A stretch of DNA of 64,000 bases from an uncultured Collinsella sp. Its GTDB lineage: Bacteria; Actinomycetota; Coriobacteriia; Coriobacteriales; Coriobacteriaceae. The position numbers were made by a program, and so were the translations under genes. Within the stretch, counting starts at the first letter, position 1. Every line of letters begins with the position of its first letter. The stretch covers positions 1 to 64,000 of the forward strand of contig UQIG01000009.1 of assembly GCA_900541135.1 (NCBI GenBank). The letters are read 5' to 3'. Of this stretch, positions 1 to 9,566 are shown one piece after another. The notes under the pieces are model-generated. The model had not been told where the DNA came from. It did no database searches and worked only from the letters and a program-made list of their open reading frames with translations.

Positions 1-53
1 AGAGCGCTTGACTGGCAGTCAAGAGGTCAGGGGTTCGATCCCCCTCGTCTCCA
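1..53 (+). tRNA. tRNA-Ala (GGC), 5' truncated by window edge
   Basis: The anticodon stem CTTGA/TCAAG (7-11, 19-23) encloses the loop CTGGCAG, giving anticodon GGC at 14-16. A 5-nt variable loop, a T arm with AGGGG/CCCCT (29-33, 41-45) and TTCGATC loop, the acceptor 3' strand CGTCTCC (46-52) and discriminator A53 follow. Position 70 of the tRNA is T, which fits the G3-U70 identity pair of alanine tRNAs, although base 3 is outside the window. CCA is not fully encoded (CCC follows). Confidence 0.93.
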
Positions 54-69
54 CCCGAGCATTGAATGA

Positions 70-97
70 GGCTCCAACGCAAGTTGGGGCCTTTTTT
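70..97 (+). terminator. Rho-independent terminator of the tRNA-Ala gene
   Basis: A 9-bp stem (70-78 with 83-91, one G-T pair) and a GCAA tetraloop are followed by six T at 92-97. It ends the tRNA transcript and lies between the tRNA and the ABC-F start, so an upstream ATG at 66 inside this hairpin is unlikely to be the start of the next gene. Confidence 0.85.
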
Positions 98-128
98 CAT
101 ATTGGCACACAAGGTCAAAGGCGGCACC

Positions 129-2162
129 ATGATCCTCCTGGTCGACAAGATCGAAAAAAGCTTCGGCGCACGCGTCCTCTTTAGCGGCGCGTCCTTCCAG
201 ATCAACCCCGGCGAGCGCTTCGCACTCGTGGGCCCCAACGGCGCCGGCAAAACTACCATGCTCAAGATCATCATGGGCATCGACAGTCCTGACGCCGGCC
301 AGGTCCAGTACGCCAAGGACTGCCAGGTGGGCTACCTAGAGCAGGAAACTAATCTGGAGCAAAAGGACACCACCATCCTTGCCGAGGTCATGGCCGCCGC
401 CAAGGAAATCCGCCGCATGGGCGAGCGCTCCAACGAGCTGCAGGCCCAAATCACCGAGCTCTCCGAGCAGGGCAAGGACGTCGACGCACTCCTCAACGAG
501 TACGGCCAAGTCCAGGACCGCTTTGAGCATCTGGGCGGCTACGAGCTCGAGAGCAACGCCCGCAAAATCCTGTCCGGCCTGGGCTTTAAGGTCACCGACT
601 TTGAGCGCCCGTGCTCCGAGTTCTCGGGCGGCTGGCAGATGCGTATCGCGCTCGCCAAGCTCTTCCTGCGCCACCCCGACCTGCTGCTTCTGGACGAGCC
701 CACCAACCACCTGGACCTCGAAAGCGTCCAGTGGCTGCGCGGCTTTATCGCCAACTACGACGGCGCCGTCCTCATCGTCAGCCACGACCGCGCCTTCATG
801 GACGCCTGCGTCGACCACGTCGCCGCACTCGAAAACCGTCGCGTGACCACTTACACCGGCAACTACAGCAGCTACCTCAAGCAGCGCGAGGACAACCTGG
901 AGCAGATGCGCGCCAAGCGCGCCGCTCAGGAGCGCGACATCGCCCACATGCAGGTCTTCGTCGACAAGTTCCGCTACAAGCCCACCAAGGCCGCCCAGGC
1001 CCAGGAGCGCATCCGCAAGATCGAGCAGATCAAAAAGGAGCTCGTCATCCTGCCCGAGGGCCACAAGCACATCGACTTTAAGTTCCCCGACCCACCGCGC
1101 TCGGGCGACATGGTCGTGGGTCTGGAGGGCGTGTCCAAGTCTTACGGCAACAAGCACATCTACAGCGATATCGACCTCAAGCTCTACCGCGGCGAGCACG
1201 TGGCGCTCGTCGGCCCCAACGGCGCCGGCAAGTCCACGCTCATGAAGATCCTCGCCGGCCTGGAGCCGCCCACCACCGGCACCCGGGACCTGGGCACCAA
1301 CGTCGGCGTCGCCTACTATGCCCAGCACGCGCTCGAAGGCATGACCGAGTCCAACACCGTCCTGCAAGAGATCGACACCGTCACGCCCAAGTGGACCGTG
1401 CCGCAGCAGCGCAGCCTGCTGGGCGCCTTCCTATTTAGCGACAACGACGCAATCGAAAAGCAGGTTCGCGTCCTCTCCGGAGGCGAAAAGGCGCGCCTGG
1501 CGCTCGCCAAAATGCTCGTGGCCCCCGAGGCGCTCCTGTGCCTGGACGAGCCCACCAACCACCTAGACATCGACTCGGTGGATATGCTCGAAAACGCCCT
1601 GCAAAACTTCCCCGGCACCATCGTGCTGATCAGCCACGACGAGCACCTGGTGCGCGCCGTGGCCAACCGCGTGATCGACATCCGCGACGGCAAGGTCACG
1701 GTCTACGACGGCGACTACGACTACTACCTCTACAAGCGCGAGGACCTCGCGGCCCGCGCCGCCGCCGAGGCGGCAGGGGAGAGTGCGCCTGCCACGGCCA
1801 AGTCCGCCAAGGTCACCGCGGCCCAGCCCGATGCGCCCGCCGCCGCCCCCAAGCCGGTCGAGGGCAAAAAGACCAAGGAGCAAAAGCGCGCCGAGGCCCA
1901 GGCCCGCGCTGCGCTCAACAAAAAGCTCAAGGGCGTGCGCAACCAGCTTAAGAAGATCGAGACGGAGCTCGACAAAAAGCGCGCCCGCTATGACGAGCTT
2001 ATGGAGTTGATGGCAAGCGAAGAGCTTTATGCCGATCAGGATAAGTTCAACGCCGCGCTGGGGGAATATAACGGCCTTAAGCAAGAGCTACCTAAGCTCG
2101 AGGACGAATGGTTGGAGCTTTCCACCCAGATCGAAGAGGAGACCGCGCGTGAACTCTCGTAA
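129..2162 (+). CDS. ABC-F family ATP-binding protein (ribosome-associated)
   Basis: This is a soluble ATPase with two ABC domains and no membrane segments, the hallmark of the ABC-F family, whose members act on the ribosome (translation factors or antibiotic protection). Walker A motifs are GPNGAGKT (about residue 35) and GPNGAGKS (about 362); the signatures are FSGGW and LSGGE; both Walker B segments read LDEPTNHLD. An Ala/Lys-rich stretch and a predicted coiled coil of about 100 residues form the C-terminus, as in Uup/YdiF-type members. The 677-aa start at 129 was chosen because the longer reading frame from 66 begins inside the tRNA terminator. AAAGG lies upstream. The subfamily cannot be assigned by eye. 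The next gene overlaps its 3' end. Confidence 0.93.
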   Translation: MILLVDKIEKSFGARVLFSGASFQINPGERFALVGPNGAGKTTMLKIIMGIDSPDAGQVQYAKDCQVGYLEQETNLEQKDTTILAEVMAAAKEIRRMGERSNELQAQITELSEQGKDVDALLNEYGQVQDRFEHLGGYELESNARKILSGLGFKVTDFERPCSEFSGGWQMRIALAKLFLRHPDLLLLDEPTNHLDLESVQWLRGFIANYDGAVLIVSHDRAFMDACVDHVAALENRRVTTYTGNYSSYLKQREDNLEQMRAKRAAQERDIAHMQVFVDKFRYKPTKAAQAQERIRKIEQIKKELVILPEGHKHIDFKFPDPPRSGDMVVGLEGVSKSYGNKHIYSDIDLKLYRGEHVALVGPNGAGKSTLMKILAGLEPPTTGTRDLGTNVGVAYYAQHALEGMTESNTVLQEIDTVTPKWTVPQQRSLLGAFLFSDNDAIEKQVRVLSGGEKARLALAKMLVAPEALLCLDEPTNHLDIDSVDMLENALQNFPGTIVLISHDEHLVRAVANRVIDIRDGKVTVYDGDYDYYLYKREDLAARAAAEAAGESAPATAKSAKVTAAQPDAPAAAPKPVEGKKTKEQKRAEAQARAALNKKLKGVRNQLKKIETELDKKRARYDELMELMASEELYADQDKFNAALGEYNGLKQELPKLEDEWLELSTQIEEETARELS

Positions 2163-2445
2163 GGCCACCGCCGTGGCGATGAGCATCATCGCCATCGCCT
2201 GTCGCATCTGCGGCATTTTTATGAGCGCAATGACTGTGCTGCTGTGCTTTAGTGGCCTCACCGCCAAACTGCAGATCGTGGGCTTTGTCGTTGAGCTTTC
2301 GCGCGCGCTGCCGAGCGCCATCGCCGGCTACGGCGTCATCACGTCGCCCTTTGGCGGCGTGTTCCGCCTGGATTACGCCATCGTGGCCGTTATCCTGTTT
2401 GCGGCCGACTACCTGCTCTCGCGCGCCTCGCGTCGCGTCCGCTAG
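2149..2445 (+). CDS. Small membrane protein of unknown function
   Basis: A 98-aa protein with a GTG start at 2149 and AGGAG about 8 nt upstream, overlapping the ABC-F stop by 14 nt, which suggests translational coupling. Hydrophobic segments at about residues 10-30 and 78-90, plus a weaker hydrophobic stretch around 32-60, suggest two or three membrane passes; the C-terminus is Arg-rich (SRASRRVR). No family is recognised. An ATG at 2179 is a shorter alternative start. It sits 9 nt before the site-2 protease gene, so the three genes probably form one transcript. Confidence 0.6.
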   Translation: MNSRKATAVAMSIIAIACRICGIFMSAMTVLLCFSGLTAKLQIVGFVVELSRALPSAIAGYGVITSPFGGVFRLDYAIVAVILFAADYLLSRASRRVR

Positions 2446-2454
2446 GGGAGCGCC

Positions 2455-3138
2455 ATGTCCAGCAGCTACATGATGAATCTGCTCGCCAGCGCCGTCGCCG
2501 TCATCATAGGTATTGTGATCCACGAGAGCGCGCACGCCGCCGCAGCCTGGGCACTCGGCGACAAGACGGCCCGTTCGCGCGGACGCGTCTCGCTCAACCC
2601 GCTCAACCATATCGACCCGTTTGGCACCATCATCCTGCCGCTGCTCATGCTCGCAGCCGGAGGCCAGGTGTTCGCCTTCGCCAAACCCGTACCCGTCTAC
2701 CTCAACAACCTCAAGCACCCCAAGCGCGACGAGGTCCTGGTGAGCGTTGCCGGCCCCGCATCGAACATCGCCCTCGCGTGCCTCGCTGCCGCTCTCATGC
2801 AAGTAACGTACGGAAACCTCTATGCAAGCATGTCCTTTGCCGTAGCGTCACAGATCATGAACTTCGGCGCCACGTTTATCGTGGTCAACCTGTCGCTCGC
2901 GTTCTTTAACCTCATCCCGATTCCGCCGCTCGATGGCTCGTCGATCATCGTGCCCTTCCTCAAGGACAAGGCGCTCGCCAACTACTACCGCCTGCAGCAA
3001 TACGCCATGCCCATCCTCATCCTGGTGCTGTACCTGCTGCCCATGTGGACCGGCATCGACGTGATCGGTCGCTATTTCGACGTTACCGTGTATCCGTTCG
3101 CTGAGCAGCTGCTTAACTTCGCAATCGCCGGCATCTAA
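2455..3138 (+). CDS. Site-2 protease (M50) family zinc metalloprotease
   Basis: A 227-aa polytopic membrane protein. The zinc motif HESAH (residues 23-27) lies in the first membrane helix, and the second metal-ligand segment is NLIPIPPLDGSS, with Asp near residue 160. Both are defining features of compact M50 intramembrane proteases (Rip/SpoIVFB-like minimal core without PDZ domain). Such enzymes cut transmembrane substrates, often to release regulators; the substrate here is unknown. GGGGAG precedes the start. It lies upstream of scpA, as M50 genes do in many Gram-positive genomes. An 84-bp gap with small GC hairpins separates it from scpA. Confidence 0.9.
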   Translation: MSSSYMMNLLASAVAVIIGIVIHESAHAAAAWALGDKTARSRGRVSLNPLNHIDPFGTIILPLLMLAAGGQVFAFAKPVPVYLNNLKHPKRDEVLVSVAGPASNIALACLAAALMQVTYGNLYASMSFAVASQIMNFGATFIVVNLSLAFFNLIPIPPLDGSSIIVPFLKDKALANYYRLQQYAMPILILVLYLLPMWTGIDVIGRYFDVTVYPFAEQLLNFAIAGI

Positions 3139-3222
3139 GGTAAACTTACAGGTCGACCGTGCAAAGCGGTCGTAACATGCACCCAAACCGCGCCGCGAAG
3201 GCGCCGTCAAAGGAGGTCGAAT

Positions 3223-4035
3223 ATGTCGTATCGCGTGTCGACGCAGGTCTACAGCGGACCGTTCGACCTGCTGCTGCAGCTGGTAACCCGCCAAAAAGTT
3301 GATATCGGCGCCATCTCCATCAGCGAGGTGGCCGAGCAGTACCTTGCCGAGGCCGAGCGCATCGAGGCGCTGGACCTGGACGTGGCGAGCGACTTTTTGC
3401 TGGTCGCGGCAACCCTTTTGGACATCAAGGCCGCTTCTCTGGTGCCGCAGGAGGCCCCGCGCAAAGTCGATGACGACGATGACGAGTTCGACGAAGACCT
3501 CGAGGAGCTCAGCGCGCTCGACGGCGACGCCCTGCGCGAGGTCCTAATCCAGCGCCTGATTGCCTACAAGCAGTTTAAGGGCGCGGCGGCAGCCCTTGGT
3601 GCTCGCATGCAGGCCGAGAGCCGCATGCATCCGCGCGTGGCCGGCCCCGATCCCGAGTTCTTGGGGCTTATGCCCGACTACCTGGCCGGTATTACCCTGC
3701 GCGGTCTCGCCGTCATCTGCGCCGACCTGGACGGCAAGCGCCAGACCTTCCTACTGGAAGCCGAGCACGTGGCGCCGCATCGCGTACCGCTCGACCTGAC
3801 CGTGGCCTCCGTCGACCGCTTTACCATGGCGCACCAAACTTGCACCTTCCGCGAGCTGCTGGACGGCGACGCCACGACCGAACAGCTCGTCGTCACCTTC
3901 CTTGCCATGTTGGAGCTTGCCAAGCGCGGCTCGCTCACATTGAGCCAGGACAAGATCTTCGGAACCATCTGCATCAACCGAGTCGAGGGCGCCGAGGCCT
4001 ATGTGCCCGGCGAGGGCCCCGAGCTCACCGAATAG
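3223..4035 (+). CDS. scpA: Segregation and condensation protein A
   Basis: The 270-aa kleisin subunit of the bacterial SMC condensin. The N-terminus (YSGPFDLLLQLVTRQKVDI, then a helical region) is the ScpA signature that binds the SMC neck; an acidic linker with a run of Asp/Glu lies near residues 85-100; the C-terminal winged helix that binds the SMC head occupies the last 70 residues. A strong AAAGGAGGT ribosome site sits just before the ATG. scpB follows after 11 nt, the standard partner arrangement. smc is not in the window. Confidence 0.95.
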   Translation: MSYRVSTQVYSGPFDLLLQLVTRQKVDIGAISISEVAEQYLAEAERIEALDLDVASDFLLVAATLLDIKAASLVPQEAPRKVDDDDDEFDEDLEELSALDGDALREVLIQRLIAYKQFKGAAAALGARMQAESRMHPRVAGPDPEFLGLMPDYLAGITLRGLAVICADLDGKRQTFLLEAEHVAPHRVPLDLTVASVDRFTMAHQTCTFRELLDGDATTEQLVVTFLAMLELAKRGSLTLSQDKIFGTICINRVEGAEAYVPGEGPELTE

Positions 4036-4046
4036 GAGCCGTAACC

Positions 4047-4775
4047 ATGTCAACCCTTTCCACGCTGGAGGCAAACAGCCTCAAAGGCGCCCTCGAGGCG
4101 CTGCTGCTGGTGTCGAGCGACCCCGTGAGCGCGCCCGCGCTGGCAGGTGCGCTGGATATCGCCCCCGGCGAGTGCGCGTCGCTGCTCGCCGAGCTCAAGG
4201 TTGAGTACGAGGAGGCCAACCGCGGCTTTCAGCTGCGCGAGGTCGCCGGCGGCTGGCGCCTGTTTACGCACCCCGCCTACCACGACGTGGTCGAGGCCTA
4301 TGTGTTGAGCTGGGACACGCAAAAGCTATCGCAAGCGGCGCTCGAAACCCTGGCCGTCATCGCATACCACCAGCCAGTGACGCGCGAGGTGGTCAAGGGC
4401 ATCCGCGGCGTCAATTCCGACGGCGTCATCGCGTCGCTCGTGGACAAGGGCCTGGTGCGCGAGCTCGGCCGCGACCCCCAGCGCGGTCAAGCCATCATCT
4501 ACGGCACGACCAACGCCTTCTTGGAAAAGTTCGGTCTGCGCTCCACCCGCGACCTGCCCGACCTGGAGCAGTTTGCCCCCGACGAGCAGTCGCGCCAGTT
4601 TATCCGCGAACGCCTGAGCGGCCGCAGTATTCAGTCCACGCTCGAGGAGCAGGCCGAGGACCTGGACGAAGAGCGTGAACTGCTCGATACCGATGTTGAA
4701 GATGTTGAGGCAGTCGAGGACTTGGAGACCCTGGTCGTCGACGAGACCTCGGAGGATTTGCATGACGAGGACTAA
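4047..4775 (+). CDS. scpB: Segregation and condensation protein B
   Basis: A 242-aa ScpB, the kite subunit that dimerises on ScpA in the SMC complex. Two winged-helix domains occupy about residues 8-165 (LKGALEALLLVSSDPVS at the start; IAYHQPVTREVVKGIRGV is the typical ScpB core). A strongly acidic tail rich in Glu/Asp occupies the last 50 residues. The start at 4047 has TAGGAG upstream and follows the scpA stop directly; longer upstream frames run through scpA and were rejected. Confidence 0.95.
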   Translation: MSTLSTLEANSLKGALEALLLVSSDPVSAPALAGALDIAPGECASLLAELKVEYEEANRGFQLREVAGGWRLFTHPAYHDVVEAYVLSWDTQKLSQAALETLAVIAYHQPVTREVVKGIRGVNSDGVIASLVDKGLVRELGRDPQRGQAIIYGTTNAFLEKFGLRSTRDLPDLEQFAPDEQSRQFIRERLSGRSIQSTLEEQAEDLDEERELLDTDVEDVEAVEDLETLVVDETSEDLHDED

Positions 4776-4797
4776 CGAAGTAGGGGAGACGCGCGCC

Positions 4798-5724
4798 ATG
4801 GGCAACGCAGCACCCGCAACCGACGCCCAGCCTGTCTATCCGCACACCATGCGCCTGCAGCGCTTTTTGGCGCGCGCGGGCGTGGCGAGCCGCCGCGGCT
4901 CGGAGGACCTGATGACCACCGGCCGCGTGACGGTTAACGGCGAGGTCGCGACCGAGCTGGGCACCAAGGTCGATGTCGACCGCGATCATATCGAGGTCGA
5001 CGGTATGCCCGTCAAGCTCGACCAGGGCGCCGTGTACCTGATGCTCTACAAGCCGACCGGCTACCTCACTACCATGAGCGACCCGCAGGAGCGTCCCTGT
5101 GTGGCGGACCTGGTTCCCCGCGACCGCTTTCCAGGACTTTTCCCGGTGGGCCGCCTGGACCGCGACACCACAGGCCTTTTGCTCTTTACCACCGACGGCG
5201 ACCTTTCGCAGGACCTGCTGCACCCGAGCAAGCACGTCTACAAGACCTACCAGGCACTCGTGGACGGGCAGCCGACAGACCGCGATCTAGAACCGCTCCG
5301 CCGTGGCGTCGAACTCGACGACGGCGTCTGCCAGCCGGCAATCTGCCGCGTCATCACCGCACGCGAGGCCGAGGCCGTAGCTCCCCAGGGGGTTAAGCCC
5401 GGTACCACCGCCGTGGAGGTCATCATCCGCGAGGGTCGCAAGAATCAGGTTAAGCGCATGTTGAGCAAGATTCACCATCCGGTAATTCGTCTGCATCGCT
5501 GCAACTTTGCCGGCCTGGAGCTCAAGGATGTGGCCAAGGGCTCGTGGCGCGAGCTCACCGACCGCGAGGTGCAGATCCTCAAGGCCGGCGGTATCCCACC
5601 CAAGCAGGCGAGCGCCAAACGCGGTGGCAAGCCTCAGGAAACCCTCGCCAGCCGCACGCGTCATCACGGCAGCCACGGCTCCGCACCCAAGCGTAACACC
5701 TACCGTGAGCGCTACACGGGCTAG
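4798..5724 (+). CDS. RNA pseudouridine synthase, RsuA/RluB family
   Basis: A 308-aa protein with an N-terminal S4 RNA-binding domain (RLQRFLARAGVASRRGSEDL) and an RsuA/RluB catalytic domain with GRLDRDTTGLLLFTTDGD, which contains the catalytic Asp, and the family segment EGRKNQVKRML. It isomerises uridine in ribosomal RNA, by analogy 23S U2605 (RluB), although the 16S RsuA target cannot be excluded. The Lys/Arg-rich C-terminal tail is typical of Gram-positive members. The start at 4798 has AGGGGAG upstream; an ATG at 4762 with GGAGG inside the end of scpB is a credible alternative. The scpA-scpB-rluB-cmk order is widely conserved. Confidence 0.9.
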   Translation: MGNAAPATDAQPVYPHTMRLQRFLARAGVASRRGSEDLMTTGRVTVNGEVATELGTKVDVDRDHIEVDGMPVKLDQGAVYLMLYKPTGYLTTMSDPQERPCVADLVPRDRFPGLFPVGRLDRDTTGLLLFTTDGDLSQDLLHPSKHVYKTYQALVDGQPTDRDLEPLRRGVELDDGVCQPAICRVITAREAEAVAPQGVKPGTTAVEVIIREGRKNQVKRMLSKIHHPVIRLHRCNFAGLELKDVAKGSWRELTDREVQILKAGGIPPKQASAKRGGKPQETLASRTRHHGSHGSAPKRNTYRERYTG

Positions 5725-5790
5725 GCAACCCGCCGCGCCCCAACGCCCGCGAACCATACCAGCACGTCACCCATCGAAAGGAAGCATTGC

Positions 5791-6477
5791 ATGATCGTCG
5801 CCATCGACGGCCCCGCCGGTTCCGGCAAGTCCACCATCGCCAAGGAGATCGCCCGCCAGCTGGGCTTTAACAAGCTCGACACGGGCGCTATGTACCGCGC
5901 CGTCACCTTCGCCGCGCTCGACCGTGGCATCGATTTGGACGACGAGGCGGCCATCGACGCCCTCGCCGAGCAGATCGAGATTCGCTTTACCAACGGCACC
6001 GGCGAGGACACGCGCCTGACCATTGACGGCCAGGACGCTTCGGCCGCCATCCGCACCCCTCAGGTCGACGCCAACGTGTCCAAGGTCTCGGCCTATCCGG
6101 GCGTGCGCGCCGCCATGCTCATCCACCAGCGCCGCGCCGCCGAGGACCGCGATATCGTGGCTGAGGGTCGCGACATCGGTACCGTCGTGTTCCCTAACGC
6201 GCAGGTCAAGGTCTTCCTGACCGCCGACCCGCGTGAGCGCGCCCGCCGCCGCGTGCTGCAGCGTCACCAAAACGACGCCCAGCCGCTCACGTCCGAGCAG
6301 CTCGAAGCCGAGGTCGACGAGACCCTCGACGCCCTTAAGCAGCGCGACAAGCTCGACAGCAGCCGCGAGGTCGCCCCGCTCGTGCCCGCCGAGGACGCCG
6401 TGCACGTCGACTCCACCGCCCACACCATCGATGAGGTCGTCTCGATAATCGAGGACCTCATCAACCAAAGGAGGTAG
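5791..6477 (+). CDS. cmk: Cytidylate kinase
   Basis: A 228-aa enzyme that phosphorylates CMP and dCMP with ATP. GPAGSGKST near residue 8 is the P-loop, LDTGAMYRAVT the CMP-binding segment and EGRDIGTVVFPNA the conserved core; RERARRRVLQR is the lid. Full length for the family. GGAAG precedes the ATG. The plsC gene begins 3 nt after its stop with its ribosome site overlapping the cmk end. Confidence 0.96.
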   Translation: MIVAIDGPAGSGKSTIAKEIARQLGFNKLDTGAMYRAVTFAALDRGIDLDDEAAIDALAEQIEIRFTNGTGEDTRLTIDGQDASAAIRTPQVDANVSKVSAYPGVRAAMLIHQRRAAEDRDIVAEGRDIGTVVFPNAQVKVFLTADPRERARRRVLQRHQNDAQPLTSEQLEAEVDETLDALKQRDKLDSSREVAPLVPAEDAVHVDSTAHTIDEVVSIIEDLINQRR

Positions 6478-6480
6478 CCC

Positions 6481-7209
6481 ATGCGCCTGTTTAAGCAGAC
6501 GCCCGAGGATTATTACAACGCTCCTTATGCAGAGTTCCCCGTGCTCATCCGCGGCACCGTCGCCGTAGTCATGGCCATCCTTTGGGCCTTCTCCAAGCTC
6601 ATGTGGCGCTGGAAGGTCGAGGACGCTGACCTGCTGTTTGAGCGCCAGGAAGGCCGCGGCAGCGTGGTCATCTGCAACCACACCTCGATGGCCGAACTCT
6701 TGGCCGTGGAGACGGCGCTGTTCTTTGGGGGGCGCCGCATTCGTCCCATCTTTAAGTCCGAGTTCGCCAAGAGCAAGATTGTGCGTTGGGCCTTTAGCCG
6801 CGTCGGCGGTATCCCCGTCGAGCGCGGTACCGCCGACATGAAGTGCCTGCGCGCCGCCCAGCATGCGCTGCAGCGCGGCGAGGACGTCCTGATCTTCCCC
6901 GAGGGCACGCGCATCCGCTCGCGCGAGATCAAGCCCGAGGTCCACGGCGGCTTTGCGCTCATTGCCCAGATGGGCAAGGCGCCCGTCAACCCGCTCGCTA
7001 TCTGCGGCTGGTCCGATATTACGCCTGCGGGCAAAAAGCTCATGCGCCCTAAAAAGTGCTGGATCCGTGCCGGCAAGGCCATCTCGCTATCCGATGCACC
7101 GGCCGAGCTCAAGCGCAAGGAGCGCCTGGCATGGTTTGAGTCCGAGGCCATGAACCGCGTCTACGCTATGCGCGACGACCTGTGCGCCGAGCATCCGGGA
7201 AGGTTCTAA
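6481..7209 (+). CDS. plsC: 1-acyl-sn-glycerol-3-phosphate acyltransferase
   Basis: A 242-aa membrane-associated acyltransferase making phosphatidic acid from lysophosphatidic acid. An N-terminal hydrophobic helix (about 20-40) precedes the catalytic motif CNHTSMAE (NHxxxxD-type with Glu replacing the usual Asp) and the substrate motif FPEGTRIRS. The GGIPVERG segment is also conserved. AAAGGAGG overlaps the cmk stop. The Asp-to-Glu change in the first motif is odd but the other motifs are intact. With plsY and gpsA downstream it forms a phospholipid-precursor group. Confidence 0.88.
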   Translation: MRLFKQTPEDYYNAPYAEFPVLIRGTVAVVMAILWAFSKLMWRWKVEDADLLFERQEGRGSVVICNHTSMAELLAVETALFFGGRRIRPIFKSEFAKSKIVRWAFSRVGGIPVERGTADMKCLRAAQHALQRGEDVLIFPEGTRIRSREIKPEVHGGFALIAQMGKAPVNPLAICGWSDITPAGKKLMRPKKCWIRAGKAISLSDAPAELKRKERLAWFESEAMNRVYAMRDDLCAEHPGRF

Positions 7210-7211
7210 CC

Positions 7212-8111
7212 ATGAGCGAGAATGTAACGAACACCGCCGCGACTGCGTCCGACCAGGCAACCGCGCCTACCATCGAGATCGCCGCCCACGCCGGCACCTG
7301 CTACGGCGTACAGCGTGCGCTCGATATGGCGCTGGCCGCCGCGCCGCAGGCAGGGGAGAGCACTCAGGTCCATACTTTGGGTCCGCTCATTCATAACCCC
7401 ATCGTGGTACGCGAGCTCGCTGAGGCAGGCGTTGGCTTGGCCGAGAACCTGGATAATGCCGCAACCGGCACCGTGATCATCCGCGCCCACGGTGTGGTGC
7501 CGCAGGTCATCGATGCCGCTCGCGAGCGTGGCCTTAACGTCATAGACGCCACCTGCCCCTACGTGAAGAAAGTCCATGTTGCAGCCGAGCGCCTGGTGCG
7601 CGAGGGCTACCACGTGGTGGTCGTGGGTGAGCCGGGGCATCCCGAGGTCGAGGGCATTCTGGGTCACGCCGGCAATGATGCGCAGGTCGTGTGCTGTGCC
7701 GCCGATGCCAACGCCTTGTCGTTCAAGGGCAAGGTGGGCTTGGTTGTGCAGACCACCCAGACCGCGCAGAACCTCGCCGAGGTCGTGGCTGCCATCACCC
7801 CGCGCGTGCAGGAGCTGCGCGTGATCAACACCATCTGCGCCGCCACGAGCGAGCGTCAACAGGCAGCAGCCACACTTGCCAAACGCTGTGATTGCATGGT
7901 CGTCGTGGGCGGCAAGAACTCGGGCAACACCCGCCGCCTGGCTCAGATTTGCGCAGACGCCTGCGAGCATACGCATCACATCGAGGAAGCTTCCGAAATC
8001 CAGGCCGCGTGGTTTACCGACGCTCACCACATCGGCATCACCGCCGGAGCCTCCACCCCGCAAGAACACATCGAGCGCGCCGTTGCGCGCATCAAGGAGC
8101 TTTGCCGCTAA
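7212..8111 (+). CDS. ispH: 4-hydroxy-3-methylbut-2-enyl diphosphate reductase
   Basis: A 299-aa [4Fe-4S] enzyme for the last step of the MEP isoprenoid pathway, making IPP and DMAPP from HMBPP. The three cluster cysteines appear in HAGTCYGVQRAL, DATCPYVKKVH and NTICAATSERQ. Substrate-binding HTLGPLIHN, RAHGV, GEPGHPEV and KNSGNTRRL segments are present. The ATG at 7212 with GGAAGG upstream follows the plsC stop by 2 nt. The ten-residue longer version would start inside plsC and was not used. Confidence 0.95.
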   Translation: MSENVTNTAATASDQATAPTIEIAAHAGTCYGVQRALDMALAAAPQAGESTQVHTLGPLIHNPIVVRELAEAGVGLAENLDNAATGTVIIRAHGVVPQVIDAARERGLNVIDATCPYVKKVHVAAERLVREGYHVVVVGEPGHPEVEGILGHAGNDAQVVCCAADANALSFKGKVGLVVQTTQTAQNLAEVVAAITPRVQELRVINTICAATSERQQAAATLAKRCDCMVVVGGKNSGNTRRLAQICADACEHTHHIEEASEIQAAWFTDAHHIGITAGASTPQEHIERAVARIKELCR

Positions 8112-8113
8112 CC

Positions 8114-9556
8114 ATGGACCAGACCGTACCCGCATACGCCGCCGAGGTGGCCGATTACGGGCGCAGCCGCGACCCCGAGCCGGGTGAGGGCGCGCTCGTT
8201 AAGAACGTGCGTCCCGAATCGCCCGCATGGGATGTGGGTATCGAGCCGGGCATGCGCGTGCTCACGGTCAACGGTGAGGCGCTCACCGACATGATTGTGT
8301 GGCTCTGGGAGGCCGACGATGATACCGTCGACCTCGAGGTTTTCGACCCGCGCGACAACACCGTCACCCCCGTCGAGCTCGACCGCTTCCCGGGAGAGGA
8401 CTGGGGCCTTGAGTTCGATGGCCCCATCTTCGATGGCATGCGCACCTGCGTGAACGCCTGCGTGTTCTGCTTTATGACGATGCTCCCCAAGGGCGGCCGC
8501 TCAACGCTCTACATTCGCGACGATGACTATCGCCTGAGCTTTTTACAGGGCAACTTTGTCACGCTCACGAACCTCACCGACGAAGATGTTCAAAACGTCA
8601 TCCAACGCAACATGAGCCCCATGAACGTGTCGGTCCACGCCGTAAGCCCCGACGTCCGCCGCCGTATGATGGGCCGCAACGCCCAGCGCGGCATGGATGT
8701 GCTCGAGGCCATCATGGCCGCCGGTATCGAGATTCACGCGCAGATCGTGTTGTGCCCCGGCATGAACGACGGCGAGGAGCTGGAAAAGACCCTGCGCTTT
8801 TGCGAGGAGCACGAGCAAATCACAAGCCTGGGCATTGTGCCGCTCGGTTTTACCAAGCATCAGAACCGCTTTAGCTGGTCATACAGCGACAAGCCCGAAC
8901 TGGCGCGCGAGACCATTGCCATGATCCGTCCCTACCAGGACCGCGCCTTCGAGCGTTTTGGCCGCCACACCTTCCAGATGAGCGACGAGTTCTACCTGGA
9001 CGCCGGCATCGATCCGCCCGAGGCGGACTTTTACGACGGCTATCCGCAGTACTACGACGGTATCGGCATGATCCGCTCGTATCTGGACGAGACCGACGAC
9101 GTGATGGCTACCGATGCCGAGCGACTGGCCCTCGTCCGCGAGGCCATCGCCGCTCGCAGCCAGCACCTGCTGTGCCTCTCGGGCGCCAGCGCACGCGACA
9201 CCGTGGCACGTTTCGTGGAATCGCCGCAGGGGCTCGCCGGCACCGTCACGGCCATCAAGAATCGCTACTTTGGCGGCAACGTGGACGTGACCGGCCTCAT
9301 CGTCGCCTGCGACATTCTGGAACAGCTGCCGCAGGACCTCTCGGGGGTTATGCTCTTTGTGCCTAAGCTCATGTTCAACGCTGACGGCATGACGCTTGAC
9401 GAGTATCATCGTGAAGATTTACTCGCAAGCCTTACCAGTCGCGGCGCCGAGGTTCATGTGGTGTCGACCATGCCGCATGAGCTGCTCGATACCCTGGAGC
9501 ACATCCTTGGCATTGTGCCTGCCGACTCTAACACTTCCACTGACCCTACCCATTAA
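8114..9556 (+). CDS. DUF512 family radical SAM protein
   Basis: A 480-aa protein of the DUF512 family. Order: a PDZ-like N-terminus (VRPESPAWDVGIEPGMRVL, about 30-60), a radical SAM core with CVNACVFC (CxxxCxxC, about 114-121), and a C-terminal DUF512 region. Members occur next to der in many Gram-positive bacteria and cyanobacteria; the reaction is not known to me. It begins 2 nt after ispH and ends just before der, whose ribosome site overlaps its stop. Confidence 0.9.
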   Translation: MDQTVPAYAAEVADYGRSRDPEPGEGALVKNVRPESPAWDVGIEPGMRVLTVNGEALTDMIVWLWEADDDTVDLEVFDPRDNTVTPVELDRFPGEDWGLEFDGPIFDGMRTCVNACVFCFMTMLPKGGRSTLYIRDDDYRLSFLQGNFVTLTNLTDEDVQNVIQRNMSPMNVSVHAVSPDVRRRMMGRNAQRGMDVLEAIMAAGIEIHAQIVLCPGMNDGEELEKTLRFCEEHEQITSLGIVPLGFTKHQNRFSWSYSDKPELARETIAMIRPYQDRAFERFGRHTFQMSDEFYLDAGIDPPEADFYDGYPQYYDGIGMIRSYLDETDDVMATDAERLALVREAIAARSQHLLCLSGASARDTVARFVESPQGLAGTVTAIKNRYFGGNVDVTGLIVACDILEQLPQDLSGVMLFVPKLMFNADGMTLDEYHREDLLASLTSRGAEVHVVSTMPHELLDTLEHILGIVPADSNTSTDPTH

Positions 9557-9566
9557 AGGAGTGCAG

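Noticed and set aside
66..128. Upstream ATG at 66 for the ABC-F gene
   Set aside because: It lies next to and within the tRNA-Ala terminator hairpin; the start at 129 gives the usual family N-terminus.
336..1367. Long minus-strand open frame opposite the ABC-F gene, and similar long antisense frames elsewhere (for example 5767-6945, 12463-13641, 33989-35797, 42642-44846, 47755-50037, 54288-56642)
   Set aside because: These mirror the codon structure of strongly conserved genes on the other strand in GC-rich DNA, have no family motifs and no ribosome sites.
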